Source of the DNA: Neofusicoccum parvum
Taxonomy: Eukaryota; Ascomycota; Dothideomycetes; Botryosphaeriales; Botryosphaeriaceae
DNA length: 64,000 bases
Direction: 5' to 3'
NCBI GenBank assembly: GCA_020912385.1
Contig: CP087216.1
Coordinates: 1,550,001 to 1,614,000 of the forward strand
A program made the translations under genes and the position numbers. Shown here one piece after another: positions 36,634 through 46,597 of this stretch (position 1 is the first letter of the stretch; every line of letters begins with the position of its first letter). The notes beneath the pieces were generated by a model, which saw only the letters and a list, made by a program, of their open reading frames with translations, was not told the DNA's origin and ran no database searches.

Positions 36634-37437
36634 TTATTCTTGCATTGGTCGTCGGCGTTGGTCCGAGGCTTCCCAGATCTGCCAGACAAACTGCCACTCA
36701 TCGGCGATGTCCTGCGGCAGGGTGTTACGTTCCAGATGCTCGAGGAAAGATTTTGCGGTCTGCGGCTCCCAAGAGAACGTTGGCCTCGGCTTGTTTCTCA
36801 GATCGTATTGAAACGATAGAAGCTGGCTCCATTGATTGGTCAATTGAGCACACGTCCATTGCCCACGCAGGAGAAAGTGATTGATGGCGGTGGAGTCCGA
36901 CCACATGCCCTTCAGATCATGGCATGAATGCTCGTTGATGTGAAGGCTCATGTGCTTGCTGAAGTCCCCACGGGAAGTGAAGATATGTCGACAACTACTG
37001 TGTAGATCGAAGGGACAGGCATGGTGCCGAACGCGACTTTCCCTGAAGTCATCCTGTCGGCTATGGGTCCAAGTATGAGCATCATGCCAATGTTTGTGGT
37101 GTTCGTGATTCGTCAGAGCTGCCGCAGTCCTGAAATTCATTCCACAGAGCTGACAGTTCCATTTGTGGCCGATATGGGTGTGATTTAAGTGCTGCGAGAC
37201 CCCTTTGTGTCCGCTGGGCCGATAGGAGCAGTCTGGATAGATGCAGACATACCCATATGCAGAAATTCTGGCGTCTTGAACATCCGTCTGGACATCAGCA
37301 AGGCGTTGAAAGGACATGCTTGGAAGGGTGTTCTGTTTGCGACAAAGAGTGGGAACAGTGCAGTGAGATGGTGAGGAGATGGCTGGAAAATGCAGCTTCG
37401 GAGCAAGAGGGAAGGGTTTATCTACACCGCATGACAT
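36634..37437 (-). CDS. C2H2 zinc-finger protein, unknown
   Basis: Single open frame, 267 residues from the first ATG; an internal ATG at 37317 (MSFQRLADVQ) would give 227 and is a fair alternative because the first 40 residues are low in character. Three finger-like units are visible: C65/C70 with H83 and H86 or H88; C95/C98 with H111 and H116; and a wider third one around HACPFDLHSSC...HMSLH. The last third has no Cys/His pattern and contains several Trp (WSQLLSF, WEPQT, WQFVWQIW). It could be a DNA- or RNA-binding regulator. I do not recognise an orthologue. No nuclear localisation cluster is obvious. Confidence 0.65.
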   Translation of the reverse strand: MSCGVDKPFPLAPKLHFPAISSPSHCTVPTLCRKQNTLPSMSFQRLADVQTDVQDARISAYGYVCIYPDCSYRPSGHKGVSQHLNHTHIGHKWNCQLCGMNFRTAAALTNHEHHKHWHDAHTWTHSRQDDFRESRVRHHACPFDLHSSCRHIFTSRGDFSKHMSLHINEHSCHDLKGMWSDSTAINHFLLRGQWTCAQLTNQWSQLLSFQYDLRNKPRPTFSWEPQTAKSFLEHLERNTLPQDIADEWQFVWQIWEASDQRRRPMQE

Positions 37438-38511
37438 GGGTGCTATCCCAGAGCAGCTTATGGTTGAACAGGTTCATGGTTGAACCGTTTTCAATGTTTT
37501 AATGGAATCGCCGAGTATATGGCCACTCTGCATCCTTGCTTGAGCTAATTTGAGAGCTGCAAACTGTTTTCTTCAGTATTTTACGCTAAACGTGGAAAGT
37601 TCGTCCGCCACGACGTGTACCAATAAGTAAATCCCACAGCTTGTCCGCATGAAAACTCGGTCACGTGACAATGACTGAGCGAAACGGCCTATCAAGGCCC
37701 GCATTATATGTACGAACGTCTGACGGCGTAAAACGCACGCCAATGGCCGCCACACCAGATATGTCACCGCCTCACTACGTGTCATTTGGGCCCGCCCCGA
37801 CGCCATGGCTACTGACCAAACCTCACGCGAGGCGCTATGTAGCTTGATGCTTTATGGCTCACTGTATGCCGAGTGGCGCGGGCACCTGCCGCCGTGGCGT
37901 CCACATATCAAGGCAGGCTACAGCATCGATTAATATGCGTGCCCGTCATGCTTCAGCCTCGCCAACGCCCATCATGGTCGTACAATGCTCCTAAACGTCA
38001 CACCTCTACGCAGTGAGTCCATTGAAGATTTACTTAGAATTGAACATGATATAGGATAGCTTTTGACAAGGCTTTGCATAGTATCGTAGCCATGACCGGG
38101 CCCATCAGCAAGACTTGTGCCTGTGCAGGCGCCTGCAAGGCTTTCTTCAAGCAGACTATGGGTTGAAAGTGGGATTTGATGATGATTGCTCATGGGACGT
38201 TAAGAAGTTCGAGTAAAGTGTGCCGTGCTGCACTGAAGCTTGCGTGGGTGCAACCCAGTCAGTATTGGTGCTGATATTTGGTCTGCACCTGAAGGGCTTG
38301 TGCGACGAAGTGCTGGACACTGAAATCGTTCCATACGCACCCACACGGTATCGCAACCCGTTACGTCTACGTCCTGATGTCTATTCTACCCTCACTACCT
38401 CGCCCTCCTCTACACCGTTCTCCATGCAACAATAGAGAAGATATGAATTCTATATCAACTACAAGCGCTAAAACTATGCATCGCTTGCTACGCAAGCCGT
38501 CAACAACACCA
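37438..38511. other. Intergenic, no gene seen
   Basis: About 1.1 kb between the zinc-finger start and the dolichol-kinase stop. Short frames only. Confidence 0.5.
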
Positions 38512-41500
38512 TCAAACCCCCAGCCCCCTGACCACCAACCACAGCACCACCGGCACAACCACATTATCATTCCCGCCCGTCAGCACCGCCTCCATAAAAC
38601 TCGCCGCCGCGCCTGCCAGCGCCGCCTTGCCCACGTCGACCGGGCGAACCAGCCCAAACCACTCCCCAACACCAGGCCAGACGCTCCTCTCCCCGGCCGC
38701 TAGTGCGCCGCTGCCGCTGCCATCCCACTGCCCCAGCCGCAGCCACGCCTTCGCGCTCACCAGCCCCACCGTCACGGCCGCCGCGAACGCGACGCTGCCC
38801 TCGAGGCTCTTGCCGCCGAGCCAGGGCCACTTGCGGCGGCCCCAGCGGCGGCCGATCAGCGATGCGGCGGCGTCGCCCATGCCGACGCAGACGACGCCGG
38901 CGACCATGCTCACGTCGCGCGGCGCGGCGAGTTCCCAGCCGCGCCAGGGCGCTTCGCCGCCGCGGGGGGTGCCGGCGAGGCTGAGCCAGAGGGGGATGGC
39001 GCAGCCGATGAGCAGGAAGATGTGCGAGACGACAACGGGGCCGCGGAGGTCGCGGCCGTCGACGTAGGGGGTCAGGAAGTAGGCGAGGGGTTTGGAGAGA
39101 GGCGGAAGTTGCGCAGCGCGGATGAGGTCGAGCAGGCAGAAGACGGAGAGGACGAGGGCGAGGGTGAGGGCGATGAAGGCGGGGTCAACGAAGGCTGTGG
39201 GTAGTAGCATGGCGACCATCATGCCGTGGAAGACCTTGCGGCGCGTGTCGACCTCGACCGTAGCCGAGAGAGAGAGCACCGTCGTCATGCCGGCAATGAG
39301 GATGAGCATCCAGTAGCCGATGAGGAAAAGGCGAGTATTGGCAGGGCCGCCGGCGAGGACATGTCGGATGTATTCGGCACGACTGAGCTGGGAGAGCTCG
39401 GCTGGTGAGAAATCAGGGAGCGGAGGCAAGGAAATCCAGCTGTCAAACCCCCAGTCGAAGACCCAGAAGCGGACGTCCCGAATATTTCCCAATAGGTAGC
39501 CGATTGCCCAGCCGAATGGCTCTTGACCGTCCAAGGCATATTTTGCGATGCGTGCTCTGATCGGAACGAGGATGAGAAGAACCATGGCCACGTAGGTGTA
39601 ACCGGCATACAACCATCTCCTGATTGTTGCCTGTGTTGGTGTGAGAGCGAGGAAAGACTGAGCGTACGATTGCTTCCTGCGCTTTGCTCTAGTTTTGGTA
39701 GAGTGCTGCGTGTCTTTCCCAATATCAGGGTTCGGCAGAGTATTTCTACGTCCTCTCCGGGCAGTCTGCGAGCTGGTCTCCTTGGATGGAAGGATTGCGT
39801 CGCGGAACGCCTCGATGGCGAGTCTAGTTCCGAGTGACGCGGTGCGCTGAATGGTTTCGGGGGCCGATTCCACAGGCTTGAGTCTAAGGTCATCCGAAAG
39901 ATGGCCAGGGAATCCGTCTTCGTCTGCGTCGCTGTCAGAAGCGGAAACCCTGCTTCTAGAGCGCGATGCGCCTCGAATGCCCTGGCTTAGTATCTCCAGG
40001 AAAGTCTGCTGTGCCTTGATGATGCGGCCGGCACGCCTGAACCTCCACTTTGGTATCCGAGCCAGCGCAACGTTCCATCTCAAGGTGTGACCGCAGGAAA
40101 TGAACAACGAAACTCCACCGACCCAGAGAATAGCGCTGAGGATGTTCATCTGCGGGCTCGTCGAGAAGAGCAAAATATTGATGAGGGATACGGACAGCAA
40201 GTGTAGCTCAGCCGGGAGAAGGCTGGTCGTGGTAAGGTAATAAAGCGGCGGTAGCAGCGCTTGATGCAAAGCAAAAAGAGAAGCAATAGTCTCCGAATCA
40301 ACGCGATCCGCTGGCGCCTTGAGAAGATATGGCTTCGCCGCCGTGATTTTGGAAGGAATGTCGGTGTGCTCCGATATTATAAGTGGAATAATGGAAACGA
40401 ACCAATGCTCCATGCTGTACCCGGCGCCGCGACCATACGAAGGAATAAGCAGCGGCGGTAGTGCCGACGCCGCGAGGACAATATTTGGCAAGAGAAGCTT
40501 CTCCATGCTGGGGTATAGTGATAAAGAAACAAAAACAGGTATCGCCGCCGGGTATAGAAGCGGAGCGGGGTCGAAGGCAGCTGGAATGTGGATCCGGTTT
40601 CTGAAAAGAGGCCGTCCGTCCTTTGGCCTGCTGGTCTGCGGGAAGAACAGCAGCCGGAGTGGGTAAAGCAGGATGAGGAGCGCGTAGACCGCCACGTACG
40701 CGGACAACTCTGCTGGAACCAGTATGAGCACATCTCGCCTCTCACCAGCAGAACCGTTCAGAACCCTACCTCTGCTCCAAGCACCCAAGCTCTTCAGCGC
40801 AACCGCCCCGCGCAGCACCACCAGCCCGATGGCCGCCAGCAGCGCGACCTCGCAGCCCCTCCGCAGCATCTCGGCCCTCCGCCTCTTCGCGTACCTCTCC
40901 CTCTCCTTCCGCACCTCCTCGTCGACCTCGACCTCCCCCGCGCCGTCCTCCTGCCTCCTGGCCCCCTTGCCCCTCCCCTTGAAGTATCCCGGCGCGGCGC
41001 TCAGCCTCCGGCCCTCCTCGTCCAGCTGGTTCGGCGTCAGCAGCCCGGAGTCGCTGAGCGCGAGCGCGGCGTCGCCGCCGCGCAGGTCGCGCAGGCCCTT
41101 GTGCGGGCGGATGGGCGGCGCCGGCAGCGCCTTGACGAAGCTGTAGCCCTCGTCGTCGGCCTCGGTGCCGCTCTCGCTCATGCTGCGCGACGCCGTCTGC
41201 GACGGGTACGACGTCGGCGCGGGGCCCTTGCGGGCGGCTGCGGCGCCGCCGCGGGCGCTGTCGTCATTGTCCGAGGAGGCTGCGGAGGAGCTCCATGTGG
41301 GCGATGCGGAGGGGCTGGGGTGCTGCTGCTGCTGCGATTGTGTTTCCGAGTGGTGATGGCTGTGGTGCAATTGCACGCTGCGGCGGTGGTAGGGGTGCGG
41401 CGATCGGTTCAGGAGGCGAAGGGCGTCTGCGCCGTGGTCGAGGGCGGCGGCGGGCGATAGCGCATCGTGGGCGGGCGTCGGGTTCGCGGCGTCTCCAGGC

Positions 41501-41559
41501 AGGAGCTGGTCGGCGGTGGGAGCTGGCTCGGGCGGGTCGTCTTGGTCGGTGGAGGTCAT
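38512..41559 (-). CDS. SEC59: Dolichol kinase with long N-terminal extension
   Basis: Single exon, 1015 residues. The C-terminal half carries the polytopic dolichol kinase/CDP-diglyceride synthetase-like domain: many membrane helices, KVFHGMMVAMLLP, DLIRAAQLPPLSKPLAYFLTPYVDGRDLRGPVVVSHIFLLIG, VGMGDAAASLIGRRWGRRKWPWLGGKSLEGS (the CTP-binding region). Dolichol kinase makes dolichyl phosphate, the lipid carrier for N-glycosylation, GPI and O-mannosylation, in the ER. The first ~220 residues are soluble, Ser/His/Gln/Pro-rich and disordered, and further helices plus a basic loop separate them from the catalytic region. Yeast Sec59 is about half this length, so the extension is notable although long forms are usual in filamentous fungi. 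Confidence 0.92.
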   Translation of the reverse strand: MTSTDQDDPPEPAPTADQLLPGDAANPTPAHDALSPAAALDHGADALRLLNRSPHPYHRRSVQLHHSHHHSETQSQQQQHPSPSASPTWSSSAASSDNDDSARGGAAAARKGPAPTSYPSQTASRSMSESGTEADDEGYSFVKALPAPPIRPHKGLRDLRGGDAALALSDSGLLTPNQLDEEGRRLSAAPGYFKGRGKGARRQEDGAGEVEVDEEVRKERERYAKRRRAEMLRRGCEVALLAAIGLVVLRGAVALKSLGAWSRGRVLNGSAGERRDVLILVPAELSAYVAVYALLILLYPLRLLFFPQTSRPKDGRPLFRNRIHIPAAFDPAPLLYPAAIPVFVSLSLYPSMEKLLLPNIVLAASALPPLLIPSYGRGAGYSMEHWFVSIIPLIISEHTDIPSKITAAKPYLLKAPADRVDSETIASLFALHQALLPPLYYLTTTSLLPAELHLLSVSLINILLFSTSPQMNILSAILWVGGVSLFISCGHTLRWNVALARIPKWRFRRAGRIIKAQQTFLEILSQGIRGASRSRSRVSASDSDADEDGFPGHLSDDLRLKPVESAPETIQRTASLGTRLAIEAFRDAILPSKETSSQTARRGRRNTLPNPDIGKDTQHSTKTRAKRRKQSYAQSFLALTPTQATIRRWLYAGYTYVAMVLLILVPIRARIAKYALDGQEPFGWAIGYLLGNIRDVRFWVFDWGFDSWISLPPLPDFSPAELSQLSRAEYIRHVLAGGPANTRLFLIGYWMLILIAGMTTVLSLSATVEVDTRRKVFHGMMVAMLLPTAFVDPAFIALTLALVLSVFCLLDLIRAAQLPPLSKPLAYFLTPYVDGRDLRGPVVVSHIFLLIGCAIPLWLSLAGTPRGGEAPWRGWELAAPRDVSMVAGVVCVGMGDAAASLIGRRWGRRKWPWLGGKSLEGSVAFAAAVTVGLVSAKAWLRLGQWDGSGSGALAAGERSVWPGVGEWFGLVRPVDVGKAALAGAAASFMEAVLTGGNDNVVVPVVLWLVVRGLGV

Positions 41560-42163
41560 GCTGGTGGGAGAGATGGCAGTTCAAACGAGCGAATCATCAC
41601 ACAGGGTGGTGCATTTGAGGGGTGCGTGGTGTGGACGGCGACACGGAGTCTGGAGACGTGGTTCCATTCTTCTGATTCACATGTCACCGGCCGCCGCTCA
41701 GCCCTGAGCGCGTTGAGCGTTGGGGCGCAGGCCAGCAACGTCAGCACGAGGCGATGCCGCGCCGGGAGCGTGGTCTGCATTCCGCGGCATCGAACACGCA
41801 TGCCTGCGCTTTCCAGCCATCGCGCGCCCTGCGCGTCCCAGTCGTGGCGGCGAATTGAGTGCGGTTGACGTCAGTCTCCCTCCCCGTAGAGTATCCCGAC
41901 TCGCGCGTGCCAAGCTCCGCGTCACCACCACCGCAGTCTGCACGAAGTCACGAAAACGACCGCATTGGCTCGTCACGAGTTGAGATCCATGTAAATACAT
42001 TCATCCTAAGACCATTGTCGCCTGCATTCAAGGCTGACGTCCAGGACCTAGCAGCCCTATTCGGCTTGTGCCGCTTTGCCGCCTCCCTGCCATGCATAAC
42101 CGGCCATGTACACCGTAGCCGCCATCCGCAACCCTGTGGCGCCGCCCAATGCAAGTCATTTGT
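41560..42163. other. SEC59 promoter side and aminopeptidase 3' flank
   Basis: 604 bp, no gene seen. Confidence 0.5.
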
Positions 42164-45123
42164 TTACAAGTATCCGTGCTCCTTAAGGAAAGACTGGACG
42201 TCCGAGCTGTCCCGAGAGATCCAGTTGGACTTGGCCCGGATCGCATCCAGCGCCTGCGCCAGGCTTTGGTCGAAGCCCTTGGTGCTGCGCTTGCCGAAGA
42301 AGTCCTCGATGCGCTCCATGTGCTCCTTGTGCGTGAAGCTCGAAGTAGAGATCGATACAACAGTGCCTAGCATCGTCAGTCCAGGCGGCAGCTTCTTCTC
42401 CAGCTCGTCCCAGTGCTCCGTCATCCACTGCCAGAGCGCCTCGATACCCTCCTTGTGCGTGCGGAGGCCACCAAGCGGCAGGTAGATGTCTTGGCCCTTG
42501 ACTTCATCACTGAGCGGAAGAGCAAGCGTCCGCTGGATGAGCTCAGGGCTCTTGGCTCGGCCAATCGCACGCAGCGCCGTGTTGCGCTCGTCGCTCGTGT
42601 TTGCAGTGCGGTACTCGTTGAGGACGGCATCATACTCCGCAGCACCACCGTACGTCAGAACGATCCCATATACGCTAGCACGAATGTTCGGGTGGATGGC
42701 CGTCTTGTCGCCCTTCTTGAACTTCTCGAACATATCAAACGCAGCCTTCTTCACGGTCTCGTCACCAGAAAGACCGGCCGCACCAAAGAGAAGGGACTTG
42801 AACTGCTGCTCAATGTGTCCATCGCTCTCCTTGAAATCCCATCCAAGCTCATGGGCCTTGTCCTGGAGAAGCTTGAGCTGAAACTTCTTAAGCGCGTCCT
42901 TGATCGCCTCGTCCTCGAAAACCCAGGCCGAGCGCAGGGAGCCTACACGGGCAGTGAGCTCGTCCCACACGACGAACTCAGGCTCAGACTTGAATCCCTC
43001 AAGCAATGACAGGAGGCCAGAAGTCTTCTGGTAGCCAGAAGCAGCGAGCGCTCCCGCATCAGCGATCATGCCAGCACGGTCTTCAACCGAGAGCAATCCC
43101 TTCTTAGCAGCATCTCCAAGCTTCTGAAGGCGCTCTGGAGAGTACGAAGTCCGGTAAATTCCGGAATGGTCCGCGTTGAGCTTGAAGAAGTCAAGATCCT
43201 TCACCTTGAAGTCCGCCTCGCGGGAGTTCAGAGTAACCTCCTCGTCGATGCCCTCCTGAGTGCGAAGGCCGAGGAAGACGGGGTAGAGGATCTTGTCTTC
43301 CTCAGGCTTGACATCGGCCGTGCGCAGGAATCTGTTCTGCTTGACGTGAATAGAGCCAGCTTCCGGCTTCTCGGTGACTGTGACAACAGGGTAGCCAACA
43401 TTCTTAGTCCAGATATCCATGACCTTTTCAACATCCTTGCCGCTGGCATCGCTCAGAGCGGCCCACAGGTCACCAGTCTGGGTGTTGCCATAGGCGTGCT
43501 TCTTGAGGTAACGACGAATTCCCTCCATGAAAGTCTCCTCGCCCAGGTACTTGGAAATCATGCGCAAAACGCAAGAGCCCTTGGAGTAGGAGATGGCGTC
43601 GAAGATCTGGTTGATCTCGTCGGCCCGCTTGACCGGGACCTCGATAGGGTGGCTGGACCTCAGCGAGTCGAGAGAAAGGGCGCTCTGGAGGTTGTCCGTA
43701 ACATAGCCCTGCCAGACCTTCCATTCAGGGTAGAAGACGTTGCATGAGTACCACGACATCCAGGTAGCGAAGCCTTCGTTCAACCAGAGACCATCCCAGA
43801 AGTCCATGGTCACGAGGTTACCGAACCACTGGTGAGCCAATTCGTGCTGGACAACCTCAGCAACACGCTGCTTGGTGGATGCACCGCTAGTCTTCTCGTC
43901 GAAGAGCAAATCAACAACACGGTAGGTGACAAGACCCCAATTCTCCATAGCACCGGCACTGAAGTCGGGGATGGCTACCATGTCCATCTTCGGGAGCGGG
44001 AATTCGCTGGCGAACTTCTTCTCGTAGAAATCGAGAGTCTTGGCCGCAAGGTCCAAAGAGAACTTGCCGTGGTTGATGTCCCTATCCGGCGTCGCGAACA
44101 CTCTCACAGGAACACGGAAGTCGTTGGTCTCGATGACGTTGAGCTCTCCGACGATGAAGGCTAGAAGGTACGTAGACATCAGCGGCGTCTTGCGGAAGGT
44201 TACCGCCTTCTTTTTGCCACCACTGATCTTGGAATCCACCTCCTTCTCAGAGACGGCGTCCATGTTGCTCAGGCACGTCAGGTCCTTGTCGGCGATGAGC
44301 GTGATAGTGAACTCGGACTTGAGCGCCGGCTCGTCGAAGCAAGGGAATGCCCTCCTAGCATCGGTAGGCTCCATCTGGGTAGTCGCAAGGTATTTTGTCG
44401 AGCCGTCCGCACCATTGTATGACGACCGGTAGAAACCAGCCATGTTGTTGTTCAGCACACCAGTGAAGGTCTGGATGAGCTGCGCCTTGCTCCCGGCGGG
44501 GATGGTGTCCTTGAAGGAGATCTTGGTCGTCTGGGAGTCTTCATTGTAGGAAATGTCGGGGCTGGAGGTGATGACGGCGTCGGCGGACTTGACGGTGGTC
44601 GAGTGGAGCTTGAGGTCCAGGGTGTTTAGGGAGATGGAGTTCGTGTCCTCGACAACATCGAGGCTGCATGCGGTTAACAGGCGACGACGCTGGGGGCGCA
44701 ATCGGGGTATACGCACTCAATGACAACCTTGCCCTCGTATGCGAAGTCGCCATCCAGCGTGGGCTCGAGCGTGAGGTCATAGTGGACGGGCTTGACGTTC
44801 TTGGGCAGCACCTCTCTGCCCTTGGTGACGTCGATGGAGCTGGTCGCGTCGGCCTCGTGGCCGAAGTGCTTGCACATGTTGAGAGCTCTGCGGTGGGAAC
44901 AGTACCTGACGAAGCGGGGAAATGGTTTGGGGGTGGTGGTTCTGGAGGGGTAGCGGGACTGGATGGTGGGGCTCCTGGAGGAGGGGAGGAGGGTGCTTGT
45001 GTAGCTCCGAGCGGCGACTGCTGCGGGCTGGAAGCTGCTGCTGCTGCTGCTGCCGCAGGTCAGGCGGGCCCGCGGCGGACACAACCGCGCAAACGGCAGC
45101 GCCCCACGGCCGGATCTGATCAT
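42164..45123 (-). CDS. APE2: M1-family aminopeptidase (Ape2/Aap1 type)
   Basis: Two exons, 44717-45123 and 42164-44663, with a 53-nt intron, give 968 residues. M1 zinc aminopeptidase: exopeptidase motif GAMEN (373-377), HELAH with H409 and H413, and the third ligand E432 in NEGFA; the ERAP1-like C-terminal domain runs to the end. The first ATG gives a presequence-like N-terminus rich in Arg, Ser and Ala, including a serine run encoded by GCT/CTG-type repeats on the other strand, whereas an internal ATG at the start of MCKHFGHEADATS would give a cytosolic form like yeast Aap1. Dual targeting from two starts is therefore possible (yeast Ape2 also exists in more than one compartment). Cleaves N-terminal residues from peptides. 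Confidence 0.95.
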
Positions 45124-45836
45124 TGACCTACACCGCCTTTAGATAGCGGTAAGACTTAGATCAGATCGAGGGAGCAGAGACAGGTTGCGATGGGATTCTG
45201 CGATGCCGAGCCTGGCCTGGAAGGTGCCTGCGCCCTTGCAGCAGCAGTCGTCTGGGTCATGCGTGCGCACGGCCCCCGACTGGCTGGCTCATTTTTCGCG
45301 CGCCCAACGCCAACTGCAAGCTTTTCTCCTCCACCACACACCCGGCTCTGCGGCTTGTCACGCCCGTCAGCTTTTGCTTGATGTACGGCGAGGCTTGACG
45401 CGCCGCAGACCCAGGTCCCGCAAGCCAGTCCTCTCAGTCACCGTTTTGCTGCGATACGGTGACCGGTGTCCTGACATACTCTGTCATTCTTGCAAGAAGA
45501 AAGCCCGCGTGTTTGAGGAGGCCATGACTTCACGAGTGCATGGTCATCCATAGGTTAAGCGCAACATCTCGCAGCTCCCGGCAAGGATCGTGCCCGTAGC
45601 ATTGTCGCGAAGAGGCAGGCGAAGGCTGCCGCGGATGTAGAAAATCTAGTGCTTATCTGCATCGCTCTTCGCCCTCGAATTCATACAAGAGTGTCTACGG
45701 TCACGCCAGACACGGCTCGGTGGACGGCAGCAGTGACAGGATCCCCGATCTCCTCGATCCTTAAGGAGCTCCAGGCAGCATTCACGGTGCGTGGAAAACG
45801 CCATCGGGCAAAGCGTCGTAATGGAGGATAATCGCG

Positions 45837-45860
45837 CCGGTGCCCGGTGCCCGGTGCCCG
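45837..45860. repeat. CGGTGCC triplicate
   Basis: The heptamer CGGTGCC occurs three times head to tail. Confidence 0.8.
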
Positions 45861-45943
45861 TAAGATGTTTCGGCTGCATGGCTTGCTCAAAGCAGAGCAA
45901 TGCGCATTCCATGACTTTCGCAAATCGAAAGCAAAAGGCTCCG

Positions 45944-46046
45944 GCGGCGAAGAGCCTCACCGGTGAGAACGACAACGCCCCGTCCCCGAGCCCCCAGCGG
46001 CGAAGAGCCTCGCCGGTGAGAACGACAAAGCCCTGTCCCCGAGCGC
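45944..46046. repeat. Imperfect tandem duplication, 53-bp period
   Basis: GCGGCGAAGAGCCTC at 45944 recurs at 45997, and the following CGGTGAGAACGACA and CCGTCCCCGAGC/CTGTCCCCGAGC segments match in order, with scattered substitutions. Confidence 0.85.
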
Positions 46047-46597
46047 CCGGTGGCAGCCAAGCCATCGAGAGCCCTCCAAGCACGGCGCCGCTGAGCTCAG
46101 CTCACGCAGGCGGTATGTACGGCGGATCATTGCGCTCTCTCTCATGGCGAGCAGAGAGAGACCGCACCCAAGATCCATCGCTGGAGTCCGTTCTCCACTC
46201 AACTGACGGTTTTCGTTCTCATGGGCACGCATGGTCCGTAGACTACGGCACCTCCATCGAAAATGCTTTTTTGTGAGTGTTGAAAATTTGCGTTTGGTGA
46301 AGAAGAAAGGACTGCGGCGCAGGCGCGCGGAAGAGGTTTTGTGCGGCGGGGGCCGCGGATTAGCCGCTAGGCGGGGCGGCATGTGGCACGGGGCAGACGA
46401 GGCTGTGACGCAGCTGCAGGTGCTGGCGCCAGGCATGTGTGCGCGGGCGGTGCGGGCGGTGCGGGCGCGGGGCACCGCTGGGTTTATTTGGAGGCAGCGA
46501 TTTCGGCCAAACTTAGAAACAAACTACAAAATTTCCTCTGCCCCCCAACGCCAGGCTCCCCGAGCTGCCATTGCCCCAACCGAGCCCTCCTCTCACA

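Larger units (their letters stand above)
45124..46597. other. Divergent intergenic region, aminopeptidase / ADE16-17
   Basis: About 1.5 kb between two start codons. Contains small tandem repeats (listed separately) and a GC-rich GCGGGCGGT-like run near 46440-46470 just before the purine gene. No gene seen. Confidence 0.5.

Noticed and set aside
40588..41460. 290-codon plus-strand frame opposite the dolichol kinase N-terminus
   Set aside because: Antisense of low-complexity coding sequence; Arg/Ala/Gly-rich with no motif.
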